From: Acidovorax radicis
GTDB taxonomy: Bacteria; Pseudomonadota; Gammaproteobacteria; Burkholderiales; Burkholderiaceae_C
DNA length: 64,000 nucleotides
Direction of reading: 5' to 3'
NCBI RefSeq assembly: GCF_020510705.1
Contig: NZ_CP075184.1
Coordinates: 2,604,001 to 2,668,000 of the forward strand
Part shown: positions 54,750 through 64,000 of the stretch, in pieces
How positions within the stretch are numbered: the stretch's first letter is position 1
Layout of the letters: the number at the start of each line of letters is the position of its first letter
Position numbers and translations under genes: made by a program
The notes under the pieces: generated by a model
The model's database searches: none
What the model saw: the letters and a program-made list of their open reading frames with translations, nothing else
Told to the model about the DNA's origin: nothing

Positions 54750-55331
54750 TCAGGCGAAGTTGGCTTCCGCAAACTTCCAGTTCACCAGCTTGTCGAGGAA
54801 GGTCTCGACAAACTTGGGGCGCATGTTGCGGTAGTCGATGTAATAAGCGTGTTCCCACACATCGACCGTCAGCAGCGCCTTGTCAGCGGTGGTCAGTGGC
54901 GTGCCAGCGGCGCCCGTGTTGACGATGTCCACGCTGCCGTCGGCCTTCTTCACCAGCCAGGTCCAGCCCGAGCCGAAGTTGCCCACGGCGGACTTCACAA
55001 AAGCTTCCTTGAAGGCTGCATAGCTGCCCCACTTGGCATTGATGGCAGCGGCCAACGCGCCCGAAGGTTCACCGCCGCCTTGGGGAGCCATGCAGCTCCA
55101 GAAGAACGTGTGGTTCCAGATCTGCGCGGCGTTGTTGTAGATGCCGCCGCTGCCCTTCTTGACGATCTCTTCGAGCGTCATGGCTTCGAATTCGGTGCCC
55201 TTTTGCAGGTTGTTCAGGTTCACCACATACGCGTTGTGGTGCTTGCCGTGGTGGTACTCCAGCGTTTCCTGGCTGTAATGGGGCGCCAGGGCGTCGATGG
55301 CATATGGCAGCGGGGGAAGGGTGTGTTCCAT
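54750..55331 (-). CDS. sodB: iron superoxide dismutase
   Basis: A 193-residue Fe/Mn superoxide dismutase. Metal ligands are His in [12 protein letters not shown] (about 27), His in NHTFFW (about 74), and Asp and His in [11 protein letters not shown] (about 157 and 161). The residues around [17 protein letters not shown] favour the Fe type. Length is normal. ATG at 55329-55331. Confidence 0.96.
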   Translation of the reverse strand: MEHTLPPLPYAIDALAPHYSQETLEYHHGKHHNAYVVNLNNLQKGTEFEAMTLEEIVKKGSGGIYNNAAQIWNHTFFWSCMAPQGGGEPSGALAAAINAKWGSYAAFKEAFVKSAVGNFGSGWTWLVKKADGSVDIVNTGAAGTPLTTADKALLTVDVWEHAYYIDYRNMRPKFVETFLDKLVNWKFAEANFA

Positions 55332-55471
55332 GGTGGTGTTTCCTTGTGGTTTGAAATTCTGGAATGACCGTCGGTCTCAGCGCGAAAAAGGCATTGTAGG
55401 AAGAACGGATGACCTGTGCAGCCTCTGCCATCCCGTGCGGATGGACAAAAGCCCACGAAACCGCTCCTGTC

Positions 55472-56797
55472 CTACAGGAGCCGGGGTTGTGACACGGTGA
55501 CATCGACGGCTCCGTCGGCCAGCGTGGCGCGCAGCGCCGTGCCGGGCGGCGCCTGCCGGACGCTGGTCACGGCGTGGCCGTCAGCGCCAGTCAACAAGGC
55601 ATAACCCCGCTGCAGCACCAGCCGTGGGTCCAGCAGTTCAAGGCGCATGGCGGCGCGTTCGATGCGGTCAGCCTGTTGGGTAAGGCTGCGCTGCATTTTT
55701 TCAGGCAATTGGGCTTGCAGCGCTTGCTGGCCCTGCGCAAGGCGCTGCAGTTTCAATAGCATCCCATGGCGCATGCGCTGCGCCAGGCGCGCCTGGCGCA
55801 GGTGTTGTCGCGCCACCAGGCCCGACGGGCGGCCCAGCCTGGCCGCAGCCTGGTCGAGCCGTTGGTAGCGTGTATCGAGCTGGCGCTGCACACCGTCGCT
55901 GATACGGTTCCCGAGCAGGCCCAGCGCCCCCAGCCAGACATCGCGCGGCTGCGCCACCAGCTCGGCCGCTGCCGTGGGTGTGGGTGCGCGCAGGTCTGCG
56001 CAGAAGTCGGCGATGGTGAAGTCGGTCTCGTGCCCTACCCCGCTGATCAGCGGCACCGGGCTTTGCACGATGGTGCGTGCCAGTTGTTCGTCGTTGAAGG
56101 CCCACAGGTCTTCCATGGAACCGCCGCCGCGCACCAGCAAAATCACATCGACGGCAGGGGTTAGAGTCAAATCAGCCCCTGGCGCTTGTTCTGCCTGCGC
56201 CAATAGATACAGTTTTGATAGCGCTGCGATGATGGATGTCGGGGCCGATACACCCTGCACCAGGGCCGGCACCAGCACCACGGGGATGTGGGGCACTCGG
56301 CGGCGCAGCGCCGTGATGACATCGTGCAGCGCCGCAGCGCCGAGCGAGGTAACCAGGCCGATACCGCGCGGCTGCAGGGGCAACGGGCGCTTGCGGGCGG
56401 GGTCAAAAAGGCCTTCGGCGTCCAGTTGCGCCTTCAGCCGCAGGAACTGCTCGAAAAGAGCGCCCTGCCCCGCGCGCTGCATGCTTTCGACAATGAACTG
56501 CAGATCGCCGCGCGCCTCATACACACCCAGGCGCCCCCGCACTTCCACCAATTCGCCATCGCGCGGCGAAAAGTCAAGCAGGGTGGCCGCGCGACGGAAC
56601 ATGGCGCAACGCAACTGGCCGTTGGCGTCCTTGATCGAAAAGTAGCAATGCCCACTGGATGCGCGCGAGAAGCCTGTGATCTCGCCGCGCACCGCCACAG
56701 GGTTGAACCGCGCCTCCAGCGCATCAGCAATGGCGCGGCATAGCGCGCCAACCTCCCATACACGCGGCGCCACGGCGAGGCCTGAGCGCTCAAACAT
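55472..56797 (-). CDS. xseA: exodeoxyribonuclease VII large subunit (carrying an in-frame repeat)
   Basis: A 441-residue XseA. The N-terminal OB-fold is VRGEITGFSRASSGHCYFSIKD, then FDPARKRPLP and the catalytic-region motifs GIGLVTSLGAAALHDV, LLVRGGGSMEDLWAFND and SGVGHETDFTIADF. The ATG at 56795-56797 is used; the frame two codons up starts with TTG. A dispersed repeat encodes an extra 15-20 residues (about 193-210, including LLAQAEQAPGAD) just before the VRGGGS motif. The frame is kept and the main motifs are intact, so it is probably active. Confidence 0.92.
   Translation of the reverse strand: MFERSGLAVAPRVWEVGALCRAIADALEARFNPVAVRGEITGFSRASSGHCYFSIKDANGQLRCAMFRRAATLLDFSPRDGELVEVRGRLGVYEARGDLQFIVESMQRAGQGALFEQFLRLKAQLDAEGLFDPARKRPLPLQPRGIGLVTSLGAAALHDVITALRRRVPHIPVVLVPALVQGVSAPTSIIAALSKLYLLAQAEQAPGADLTLTPAVDVILLVRGGGSMEDLWAFNDEQLARTIVQSPVPLISGVGHETDFTIADFCADLRAPTPTAAAELVAQPRDVWLGALGLLGNRISDGVQRQLDTRYQRLDQAAARLGRPSGLVARQHLRQARLAQRMRHGMLLKLQRLAQGQQALQAQLPEKMQRSLTQQADRIERAAMRLELLDPRLVLQRGYALLTGADGHAVTSVRQAPPGTALRATLADGAVDVTVSQPRLL
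56165..56225. repeat. dispersed palindromic repeat, copy 8 (translated in xseA)
   Basis: GGCGCTT (56181-56187), loop GTTCTGC and CTGCGCC (one to two mismatches) with flanks TCAAATCAGCCCC and ACAGTTTTGATAGC. It lies in frame inside xseA. Confidence 0.7.
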
Positions 56798-57148
56798 GAG
56801 CAACGGCGGGCGTTTGCGCCGCGTTCACCAGGCGAGTACTCCACAGAAGCCGAGCAGCCGTGGCAGAACGGAAGGCCCCAGCAGGAATCGCCCGCATAGC
56901 ACCAGTGCACGTGCAAGTGATTGATTTATAAGGATATTTCACTGTTCAAAAATTCATCAATCTGTTGTAAGCACGGCGTGGCGCCACTTTGCGAGACGCT
57001 GAGGCAGGGTTGCCCACAAAGTTATCCACAGTTTTTGTGGGTGACCGGGTGGGTTGATCCCCCGGTGGATTGTGTAATGGTTTGTGACGAAGAAGCCGTT
57101 CCAAGCTGGGCCATAATCGGCGGTTGCTTCATCTGCGCGGAGAGAGAT
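56798..57148. other. divergent spacer between xseA and exbB-like gene
   Basis: About 350 bases with no gene I can support. A hairpin CCCACAAA (57013-57020)/TTTGTGGG (57034-57041) has a perfect DnaA-box sequence TTATCCACA (57022-57030) in its loop. It also holds both promoters. Confidence 0.55.
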
Positions 57149-57796
57149 TTGCTGTCCATCATACAAGCCGCAGGCTGGCCCATCTGGCCCCTGGTTGCGT
57201 GTTCCATTCTGGGACTGGCACTCATTTTTGAGCGCTTTTTGGCCCTGAAAACGGCCCGCGTTGCCCCCCCAAAACTGCTCGATGAAGCCATCACGGTGTC
57301 ATCCAAGGCGTTGCCCACGCCCGACGTGGTGAACCAGCTTGCGCAAAGTTCAGCCCTGGGCGAGGTGTTGGCCAGTGGCCTGCGCACCTTGAACAGCAAC
57401 CCCCAATGCAGCGAAAGCGATTTGCGCGCTGCCATGGAGGGCTCGGGTCGCGCGGTGGCCCATCGGCTTGAGAAGTATTTGCCCGCGCTGGCAACCATTG
57501 CCTCTGCCGCGCCCCTGCTCGGGCTGCTGGGCACGGTGATCGGGATGATCGAGATCTTTGGCTCGCAGGCAGGCTCGGGTGGCGTGGGCCAAGGCCTAGG
57601 CGGCGGCAATCCGGCCCAGTTGGCCCACGGTATTTCTGTGGCCCTGTACAACACCGCGTTTGGCTTGATTGTGGCCATCCCGTCGTTGATCTTTTGGCGC
57701 TACTTTCGTGCCCGCGTGGACGCGTATCTGCTCACGCTGGAGCTTGCCTCCGAGCAGTTCGTGCGCCACATTCTTCGCCTGCGCAAAGCCAAATGA
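57149..57796 (+). CDS. ExbB/TolQ-family proton-channel protein
   Basis: A 215-residue MotA/TolQ/ExbB-type protein, three helices. Segments are WPIWPLVACSILGLALIFER (TM1 region), ATIASAAPLLGLLGTVIGMIEIF and GISVALYNTAFGLIVAIPS. The start is the TTG at 57149-57151, eight bases after GGAGAG; the frame open upstream to 56921 has no family similarity. The stop overlaps the exbD start by four bases (ATGA). The complex energises outer-membrane processes by proton flow. Confidence 0.92.
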   Translation: MLSIIQAAGWPIWPLVACSILGLALIFERFLALKTARVAPPKLLDEAITVSSKALPTPDVVNQLAQSSALGEVLASGLRTLNSNPQCSESDLRAAMEGSGRAVAHRLEKYLPALATIASAAPLLGLLGTVIGMIEIFGSQAGSGGVGQGLGGGNPAQLAHGISVALYNTAFGLIVAIPSLIFWRYFRARVDAYLLTLELASEQFVRHILRLRKAK

Positions 57797-58227
57797 ACTT
57801 CCGCCCCCGCGCCAAAGATGAGCCGGAGATCAACCTGATCCCCTTCATCGACGTGCTGCTGGTGATTCTCATCTTTCTGATGCTGACCACCACGTACAGC
57901 AAGTTCACCGAGTTGCAACTCACGCTGCCTGTGGCCGATGCCGAGCAGCAGCGCGACCACCCCAAAGAAGTGATCGTCTCCGTGGCGGCCGATGGCCGGT
58001 ATGCGGTCAATAAAACAGGGGTGGAAGGCAAAACCGTGGATGCGGTGGCGCAGGTGCTGCGGGCGCAAGCCACGGCTGGACGCGACAGTGTGGTCATCAT
58101 CAGTGCCGACGCCATGTCGCCACACCAATCGGTGGTCACGGTGATGGAGGCCGCGCGCCGCGTGGGCCTGACGCAGATCACGTTCGCCACGCAGTCGTCC
58201 GCCTCCGCGCGCGCAGGCAACCACTGA
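57793..58227 (+). CDS. ExbD/TolR-family protein
   Basis: A 144-residue single-helix protein. The N-terminus is [21 protein letters not shown] with the proton-conducting Asp in FIDVLL, followed by a periplasmic domain. It forms the channel with the ExbB-like protein, to which it is translationally coupled. It is followed five bases later by lpxK. Confidence 0.93.
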   Translation: MNFRPRAKDEPEINLIPFIDVLLVILIFLMLTTTYSKFTELQLTLPVADAEQQRDHPKEVIVSVAADGRYAVNKTGVEGKTVDAVAQVLRAQATAGRDSVVIISADAMSPHQSVVTVMEAARRVGLTQITFATQSSASARAGNH

Positions 58228-58232
58228 GGCAC

Positions 58233-59336
58233 ATGGCTGCCGCTGGGCCGCAGCCGCCCTCCTCGACGCCCCCCCGCACGTCACCCGTTCTGCACCACGG
58301 TGCGTCAGAAGAACGCGGACTGCAAAAAATCTGGCAGTCGCGCAGCGTGGCCGCATGGGGCTTGTGGCCCGTGTCGCAGCTGTATCGCGCGTTGATAGCC
58401 CTGCGCCGCCTGCTCTATCGCACCGGGGTTTTCACATCTGAGCACCCCGGCCGCCCCGTGGTGGTGGTGGGCAACGTCATCGCCGGTGGCGCCGGCAAAA
58501 CCCCCGTGGTCATCGCGCTGGTCAAGCACCTGCAGGCGCAGGGCCTGCATCCGGGCGTGATCTCGCGCGGATATGGCCGCCGCAGCCGCGATTGCCGGGC
58601 GGTGACGCCTGACAGCCTGCCCTCCGATGTGGGGGATGAGCCCGCGTTGATCGCACGCAGCCTGGCTGCCGGCCCTGCCGTACCCCTCTTCGTGGCGCCG
58701 CGCCGCATCACGGCCGCCCGTGCGCTGCTTGCGGCCCACCCCCACACCGACGTGATCGTGTGTGATGACGGCCTGCAGCATCTCGCGCTGCAGCGGGACA
58801 TCGAGGTCTGCGTCTTCAATGACCAGGGCGTAGGCAATGGCTTTTTGCTGCCTGCGGGCCCGCTGCGCGAGGCGTGGCCCCGCCCGATGGATTTACTGCT
58901 GTATGCGGGCAGCGTGCCGCCATTGGCGTCCCCACCGCCGCCGGCCTTTGCCCTGCGGCGCAACCTGGCCGCCTATGCACTCAGGTCCGACGGAACACAG
59001 GTCCCATTGGCCAGTTTGCAGGGTCAAGCCCTGCACGCCGTCGCAGCCGTCGCGCGGCCTGGCGATTTTTTTGCCATGCTGCGTGCCCGTGGGCTCACAC
59101 TGGCGCGCACCGATGCGTTGCCTGATCACTATGATTTTGATAGCTGGAAAGGTAATTCCAACAAGCGCAATCAGGTCATTTGCACCGAAAAAGATGCGGT
59201 CAAGCTGTGGACCGTATCACCGGATGCTTTGGCTGTTCCCCTGGTGCTGGACATCGATCCAGGCTTTTTTGAGGCGCTGGATGCGCGTTTGCGTGGGCAT
59301 GTTCCGCCGATGTCGCCGCTATCATCCCCAGCTTGA
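58233..59336 (+). CDS. lpxK: tetraacyldisaccharide 4'-kinase
   Basis: A 367-residue lipid A kinase, which phosphorylates the lipid A disaccharide. The Walker A is [16 protein letters not shown], with GVISRGYGR and the [12 protein letters not shown] motif. An N-terminal 30-residue Pro/Ser-rich leader precedes the usual start region ([13 protein letters not shown]); a later start cannot be excluded. It is the third gene of exbB-exbD-lpxK-trm112-kdsB, which combines envelope genes. Confidence 0.94.
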   Translation: MAAAGPQPPSSTPPRTSPVLHHGASEERGLQKIWQSRSVAAWGLWPVSQLYRALIALRRLLYRTGVFTSEHPGRPVVVVGNVIAGGAGKTPVVIALVKHLQAQGLHPGVISRGYGRRSRDCRAVTPDSLPSDVGDEPALIARSLAAGPAVPLFVAPRRITAARALLAAHPHTDVIVCDDGLQHLALQRDIEVCVFNDQGVGNGFLLPAGPLREAWPRPMDLLLYAGSVPPLASPPPPAFALRRNLAAYALRSDGTQVPLASLQGQALHAVAAVARPGDFFAMLRARGLTLARTDALPDHYDFDSWKGNSNKRNQVICTEKDAVKLWTVSPDALAVPLVLDIDPGFFEALDARLRGHVPPMSPLSSPA

Positions 59337-59364
59337 TTGATCCCCTGCGGAAAGCCACTGTCCC

Positions 59365-59547
59365 ATGGACCCCAAACTGCTTGAACTGCTGGTCTGCCCC
59401 GTGACCAAAGGCCCTTTGACCTACCACCGTGAAGCGCAAGAGCTTGTCTCGCGCAGTGCGCGGCTGGCCTATCCGGTGCGCGATGGCATTCCGGTGCTGC
59501 TTGAAACGGAAGCACGCGTGCTGACCGATGAGGAACTGGCGCAATGA
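59365..59547 (+). CDS. Trm112-family small protein (YcaR-like)
   Basis: A 60-residue protein ([16 protein letters not shown], then [21 protein letters not shown]). It matches the YcaR/Trm112 family found beside kdsB and lpxK in many bacteria. Only one Cys remains of the zinc-binding set seen in the E. coli homologue, so zinc binding is probably lost. It overlaps kdsB by four bases (ATGA). Confidence 0.92.
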   Translation: MDPKLLELLVCPVTKGPLTYHREAQELVSRSARLAYPVRDGIPVLLETEARVLTDEELAQ

Positions 59548-60371
59548 GCGCCACGGGCGCCACGGCGGCTGCCAGCCCGTTCACGGTGCTGATTCCGGCG
59601 CGCATGGCGTCAAGCCGGTTGCCAGACAAACCTTTGGCCGACATCGCCGGCCGCCCCATGGTGGTGCGGGTGGCCCAGCGTGCCATGCAAAGCCATGCGA
59701 CGCGTGTGGTGGTCGCGGCTGACGATGCGCGCATCCTCAGGGCCTGCGAAGCCCACGGCGTGCAGGCCATTCTGACGCGCACCGACCATGCCAGCGGCAG
59801 CGATCGTTTGGCCGAAGCGTGTGTTGCGCTGGGGCTCGATGGCGACGACATTGTTGTCAATGTTCAGGGAGACGAACCCCTGATGGACCCGGTCCTCATC
59901 GACGCCGTGGCCGCCTTGCTGCCCGCCCGGCCTGACGCGAGCATGGGCACGGCGGCCCACGCGATTGATTCGCTGGCCGACTACACCAACCCCAACGTGG
60001 TGAAGGTGGTGCTGGACGCGCGCGGCCTGGCGCACTATTTCAGTCGGGCGCCGATTCCCTTCGCTCGCGACCATGCCGGCACCGCCTGGTGGCAAGGCGC
60101 CGCACAAGCGGCGTCGCCCCTGATGGGGGCGCTGGCCGGATTCGCGCCCCTTCGCCATGTGGGCATCTATAGCTACCGCGCCGGTTTTTTGCGCGCGTTC
60201 CCCGCCCTGGCGCCAGCGCCCACCGAAGCGGTCGAGGCGCTTGAACAACTGCGAGCCCTGTGGCACGGGCACCGCATTGCCGTGCACCTGGCAGCGGCTG
60301 CACCCGGCCCGGGCGTGGATACCCCGCAAGATCTGGAACGGGTGCGTGCGCTTTTTGGCGAATCAAGCTGA
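59544..60371 (+). CDS. kdsB: 3-deoxy-manno-octulosonate cytidylyltransferase
   Basis: A 275-residue CMP-KDO synthetase, which activates KDO for lipid A core assembly. The NTP motif is [21 protein letters not shown], with [27 protein letters not shown] and [15 protein letters not shown]. It is coupled to the Trm112-like gene by a four-base overlap. Confidence 0.96.
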   Translation: MSATGATAAASPFTVLIPARMASSRLPDKPLADIAGRPMVVRVAQRAMQSHATRVVVAADDARILRACEAHGVQAILTRTDHASGSDRLAEACVALGLDGDDIVVNVQGDEPLMDPVLIDAVAALLPARPDASMGTAAHAIDSLADYTNPNVVKVVLDARGLAHYFSRAPIPFARDHAGTAWWQGAAQAASPLMGALAGFAPLRHVGIYSYRAGFLRAFPALAPAPTEAVEALEQLRALWHGHRIAVHLAAAAPGPGVDTPQDLERVRALFGESS

Positions 60372-61338
<967 letters not shown>

Positions 61339-61383
61339 TGCACTGACGGTCGGCCCTGGATCGGCACCATTACGCAAATACCA

Positions 61384-61418
61384 AAGCGACACCCCTATGG
61401 GGTGTCGCTTTTTTTTTG
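61384..61418 (+). terminator. rho-independent terminator of adk
   Basis: A 12-base stem AAGCGACACCCC (61384-61395)/GGGGTGTCGCTT (61399-61410) with a TAT loop, followed by a run of eight or more T. Confidence 0.93.
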
Positions 61419-61447
61419 GCTTGGTGGCACCTGTGGTGCTTTTTGCC

Positions 61448-62398
61448 TCAGAGCAGATCCAATACCAGGGAAATACGCGCCTTCACAGGCGATAAACCAC
61501 GGGCGTCCGGCAATTGATCGCCAGGCTTGGGAATCACCTGTCCTTCGGGGCAGCGTGTGGAGCGCACGACGCGCACCCCGGCAGCCTGTGCCCGCAGCAA
61601 TGCCGCTTCGAGCACCTGGTGAATGGTCCCATTGCCCGTGCAGGCCACCACAATGCCCCGGACCCCCTCGCGGACCAGCGCATCCACCAGCGTACCCGAG
61701 GCACCTGCGTGGCTCATGACGATTTCAACAAGAGGCCAATTGGGTGCCTTAGCTATATTTTCAATAGCATTTAGCGCTTTCTGTGCAAGCGCTGTAGGCC
61801 AGTTTTGTACTAATCGCACCTGGCCCTCCTCCACCCAGCCCACAGGGCCAGCATCGCCCGAACTGAACGCCTGCACGCGGTAGGGGTGCACTTTCTGAAC
61901 GTGCAGGGCGTCATGGATCTCACCCGCTGCAACCACAAGCACACCCGTGGCGCCAGGCATTTGAGCCACGGCCAGGGCATCCAGCAGATTTTGTGGGCCG
62001 TCGGGCGCCAATGCCGTTGCGGGGCGCATCGCACAGGTCAGCACCACCGGTTTGCAGGTGTCCACTACCTGTTGCAGAAACCATGCGGTTTCTTCCAAGG
62101 TATCGGTGCCATGGGTAATGACAAGGCCACGCACCTCAGGGTCTGCCAAATGGTGGATGCAACGCAGGGCAAGCGCCCTCCACACATCCACGTCCATGTC
62201 TTTGCTGTCGATTTGCGCCACTTGCTCGGTCACGAGCGTACCGTGGACAAACGCCTGAAAGCCGGGTACCGCGCCCAGTAGTTGCTCCACGCCTACCTGC
62301 GCAGCGATGTAGCCGATGTTGTCGCCAGCGGTTGCAGAGGTTCCTGCAATCGTGCCGCCTGTCCCCAAAACCACAATTTTTTGCCCGCTCACTTGCAC
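61448..62398 (-). CDS. asparaginase-family protein (carrying an in-frame repeat)
   Basis: A 316-residue type I/II asparaginase fold, which hydrolyses asparagine. Catalytic Thr motifs are [13 protein letters not shown] and [13 protein letters not shown], both intact; [12 protein letters not shown] and [11 protein letters not shown] complete the fold. A dispersed repeat supplies about 18 extra residues (about 199-217, [18 protein letters not shown]) between two NWP tripeptides. The start codon lies 12 bases from a LexA box, so SOS co-regulation with the divergent lexA is possible. Confidence 0.9.
   Translation of the reverse strand: MQVSGQKIVVLGTGGTIAGTSATAGDNIGYIAAQVGVEQLLGAVPGFQAFVHGTLVTEQVAQIDSKDMDVDVWRALALRCIHHLADPEVRGLVITHGTDTLEETAWFLQQVVDTCKPVVLTCAMRPATALAPDGPQNLLDALAVAQMPGATGVLVVAAGEIHDALHVQKVHPYRVQAFSSGDAGPVGWVEEGQVRLVQNWPTALAQKALNAIENIAKAPNWPLVEIVMSHAGASGTLVDALVREGVRGIVVACTGNGTIHQVLEAALLRAQAAGVRVVRSTRCPEGQVIPKPGDQLPDARGLSPVKARISLVLDLL
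61748..61802. repeat. dispersed palindromic repeat, copy 9 (translated in asparaginase)
   Basis: AGCGCTT (61773-61779), loop TCTGTGC and AAGCGCT (61787-61793), perfect arms, with flanks TTAGCTATATTTTCAATAGC and GTAGGCCAGTTT. It lies in frame inside the asparaginase gene and is flanked by near-direct AGGCCA(A/G)TT sequences (61733-61741, 61796-61804). Confidence 0.9.
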
Positions 62399-62409
62399 AC
62401 TCCGAAAAA

Positions 62410-62444
62410 CTGGTGAAAAATACAGCTACTGGATTAAAAAACAG
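62410..62444. promoter_or_regulatory. tandem LexA boxes between asparaginase and lexA
   Basis: Two CTG-N10-CAG sites: CTGGTGAAAAATACAG (62410-62425) and CTGGATTAAAAAACAG (62429-62444), three bases apart, both with AT-rich centres. They lie 38 bases upstream of lexA and 12 bases upstream of the divergent asparaginase start. Autorepression of lexA is standard; control of the asparaginase gene is inferred. Confidence 0.9.
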
Positions 62445-62481
62445 TTGTTCGTCACTGTACCCGCCTCCACCGGAAAGCACC

Positions 62482-63156
62482 ATGCTCGACAACCCCAAAC
62501 TCACCGCTCGCCAGCAGCAGATCCTGGACCTAATCCAGACCGCCATTGCACGCACCGGTGCTCCGCCCACCCGCGCAGAAATCGCGAACGAACTGGGCTT
62601 CAAGTCGGCCAATGCCGCAGAAGAGCATCTGCAAGCCCTGGCACGCAAGGGCGTGATTGAGCTGGTCAGCGGAACCTCCCGTGGGATTCGTCTGCGCAGT
62701 GACACTGTGCGCTCAATCAATGCCGCGCGTGGCAACCAGTTCAGTCTGCCGATTCCAGGCCTGTCGCAACTGGTGTTGCCCCTGATAGGCCGTGTGGCAG
62801 CGGGATCGCCCATTCTCGCGCAGGAACACGTGGACAAAACCTACAGCGTTGAGAACAGTCTCTTTCAGCACAAGCCCGATTACCTGCTCAAAGTGCGCGG
62901 CATGTCCATGCGCGACGTTGGCATCATGGACGGAGACCTGCTCGCCGTGCAATCCACGCGAGAAGCTCGCAATGGCCAGATCATCGTGGCCCGCCTCGGC
63001 GACGAGGTGACGGTAAAGCGCCTGCGCCGTACCGCCACCGCCATCGAGTTGCTGCCTGAAAACCCCGATTACCCAGTGATTGTGGTTGAACCGGGTGAGC
63101 CCTTTGAAATCGAAGGCCTCGCTGTGGGACTTATCCGCAACACCATGCTGATGTAA
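62482..63156 (+). CDS. lexA: LexA repressor
   Basis: A 224-residue SOS repressor. The DNA-binding helix-turn-helix is [22 protein letters not shown] (in parts, [12 protein letters not shown] and [12 protein letters not shown]), the cleavage site Ala-Gly is in GRVAAGSPI, Ser is in [10 protein letters not shown], and the catalytic Lys is in DEVTVKRL. The ATG at 62482 is the start; the frame upstream runs over the operators. Tandem LexA boxes precede it. Confidence 0.98.
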   Translation: MLDNPKLTARQQQILDLIQTAIARTGAPPTRAEIANELGFKSANAAEEHLQALARKGVIELVSGTSRGIRLRSDTVRSINAARGNQFSLPIPGLSQLVLPLIGRVAAGSPILAQEHVDKTYSVENSLFQHKPDYLLKVRGMSMRDVGIMDGDLLAVQSTREARNGQIIVARLGDEVTVKRLRRTATAIELLPENPDYPVIVVEPGEPFEIEGLAVGLIRNTMLM

Positions 63157-63402
63157 GCGCCTGGAGCCTTTTGGGCCACACCGCGGGTGGCGGGCGTTTG
63201 GTGTACCAGCCATGGTGCACCAGCCCTGCGGTGACGGCCTCTTTATCCGTCAATCTTGCCTCTCTGTGAAACAAAACAGCGCCACACAAGCTGTGTTGGC
63301 GTTGGGCTCGACCGTGTCGGCGCCTGCTTCACACGCGAGGCATCGACGGGGAATCACACGCAATCCTGCCTATGTTCGACCCCCGACCTTCGGAGTTTTC
63401 AC

Positions 63403-63933
63403 ATGGGATTTGCCTTGACCACTCTTTCTGCATTTTTTGCCCTTCGAGGCCCGTGGCGACGTATCAAGCGGCTGCTCGCGCATTTCCCACGAATACCAGT
63501 ATCTGAAGGCACACATTGCGGGCCTGATACAACCGATCAACACCACCGTGTGCACAGCAACTCAGCCACGGCAGATGGCAGCATCAGCGCAAGCGGCACC
63601 TTGTCTGCCAACCACAGCCCCGCCGAGCTGCCCGCCCCACGACCCTTGCGCGGCAACTGGCCGTTCACTGTCCGTCCCCCGTCCCGCCAGCCGGACCTGC
63701 CCACCCAACCCTCACCCATAGCGCGGCGGTCTTTTTTGCCAAAATTAGCTGCAAGCAGCCGTCGCAATACCTTTCTTGCATCGCTAGCCGCAGAGGCTTC
63801 CGCCAATGCGCCTGCAAGGGCTGTTAAACGCGTTTCGGATGTGCGCAGCGGGCGGTTGGTCATCGCGGGACGAATGGCCGATGTCTGTGCCGAACTGGAC
63901 CGCCTGGCAGCTTCGGAGGCGTTGCAGGCATGA
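63403..63933 (+). CDS. unrecognised small hypothetical protein
   Basis: A 176-residue protein from the ATG at 63403, preceded by CGGAGTTTTCAC. A basic N-terminus (GPWRRIKRLLAHFPRIP), a low-complexity Pro/Ser middle and a more ordered C-terminus (DVRSGRLVIAGRMADVCAELDRLAASE) are visible. The C-terminal block resembles short hypothetical proteins of Comamonadaceae as I recall them, so the gene is probably real. Nothing indicates a function. Confidence 0.55.
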   Translation: MGFALTTLSAFFALRGPWRRIKRLLAHFPRIPVSEGTHCGPDTTDQHHRVHSNSATADGSISASGTLSANHSPAELPAPRPLRGNWPFTVRPPSRQPDLPTQPSPIARRSFLPKLAASSRRNTFLASLAAEASANAPARAVKRVSDVRSGRLVIAGRMADVCAELDRLAASEALQA

Positions 63934-64000
63934 CCGTGCCCGATTGAAGTCTGGGCAATGGCGCCAAGCACTGTGAAAAACACACCAAGGAACGACCCAA

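Noticed and set aside
57022..57030. Perfect DnaA box as evidence of a replication origin
   Set aside because: Only one box is seen, with no AT-rich unwinding region and no dnaA/dnaN genes nearby; one exact 9-mer is expected by chance about every 130 kb on either strand.
56921..57148. N-terminal extension of the ExbB-like protein by 76 residues
   Set aside because: The extension crosses the hairpin and promoter region, has no family similarity, and GGAGAG sits at the right distance before the TTG at 57149.
59131..59178. Possible tenth copy of the dispersed repeat inside lpxK
   Set aside because: GATAGCTGG and AACAAGCGC resemble the family flanks, but the left arm is absent and the encoded residues seem normal for this region of LpxK, so chance similarity is likelier.

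Overview
The window is about 64 kb of GC-rich, densely coded bacterial chromosome. Protein families, gene pairings (kdsB next to a Trm112-like gene, a LexA gene with tandem SOS boxes, exbB-exbD-lpxK) and the style of the intergenic repeats point to a betaproteobacterium of the Comamonadaceae, most likely Acidovorax or a close relative. This assignment is by recognition, not by a search. No rRNA, tRNA, CRISPR array, insertion sequence or prophage was seen.

Layout. 1-4.7 kb: an HD-GYP response regulator (cut by the left edge), a hybrid histidine kinase and a small periplasmic molybdopterin-domain protein. 5.1-15.5 kb: a ten-gene minus-strand operon with a divergent ArsR-type regulator. It joins a complete RND/MFP/TolC tripartite pump to sulfide/persulfide enzymes (SQR-like flavoprotein, persulfide-dioxygenase-like MBL protein, two rhodaneses, OsmC, two YgaP-type membrane proteins). 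15.8-26.4 kb: SDR; a marR-MFS-maoC-MATE operon divergent from a thioesterase-gloA pair; an OmpA-like protein; chaC; sodC; a MobA-like nucleotidyltransferase; and a LysR/FMN hydroxy-acid oxidase divergent pair. 26.4-28.3 kb: a MocR regulator divergent from a tiny membrane protein. 28.4-32.7 kb: a two-subunit molybdenum hydroxylase, a TetR regulator and pdxH. 33-38.2 kb: marR and an emrAB-type pump with its own outer-membrane lipoprotein. 38.5-40.5 kb: DUF3309, an EF-hand protein and LysR. 40.7-45.7 kb: valine/isobutyrate catabolism (mmsA, acyl-CoA dehydrogenase, mmsB) with LprI-like and TfoX-like genes. 45.8-51.7 kb: an overlapping sensory trio (PAS kinase, receiver, REC-GAF-PAS-GGDEF-EAL). 52-63.2 kb: housekeeping genes icd, DUF192, sodB, xseA, exbB/exbD, lpxK, Trm112-like, kdsB, adk, an asparaginase and lexA. 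The window ends with a short unrecognised protein.

Two observations stand out. The 5-15 kb operon looks like a sulfide/persulfide detoxification pathway hard-wired to an efflux pump of unknown substrate. A small dispersed palindromic repeat (core GCGCTT-N7-AAGCGC) occurs about nine times. Six copies are intergenic (one reaches a stop codon) and three are translated in frame inside xseA, the asparaginase and the molybdenum-hydroxylase leader.
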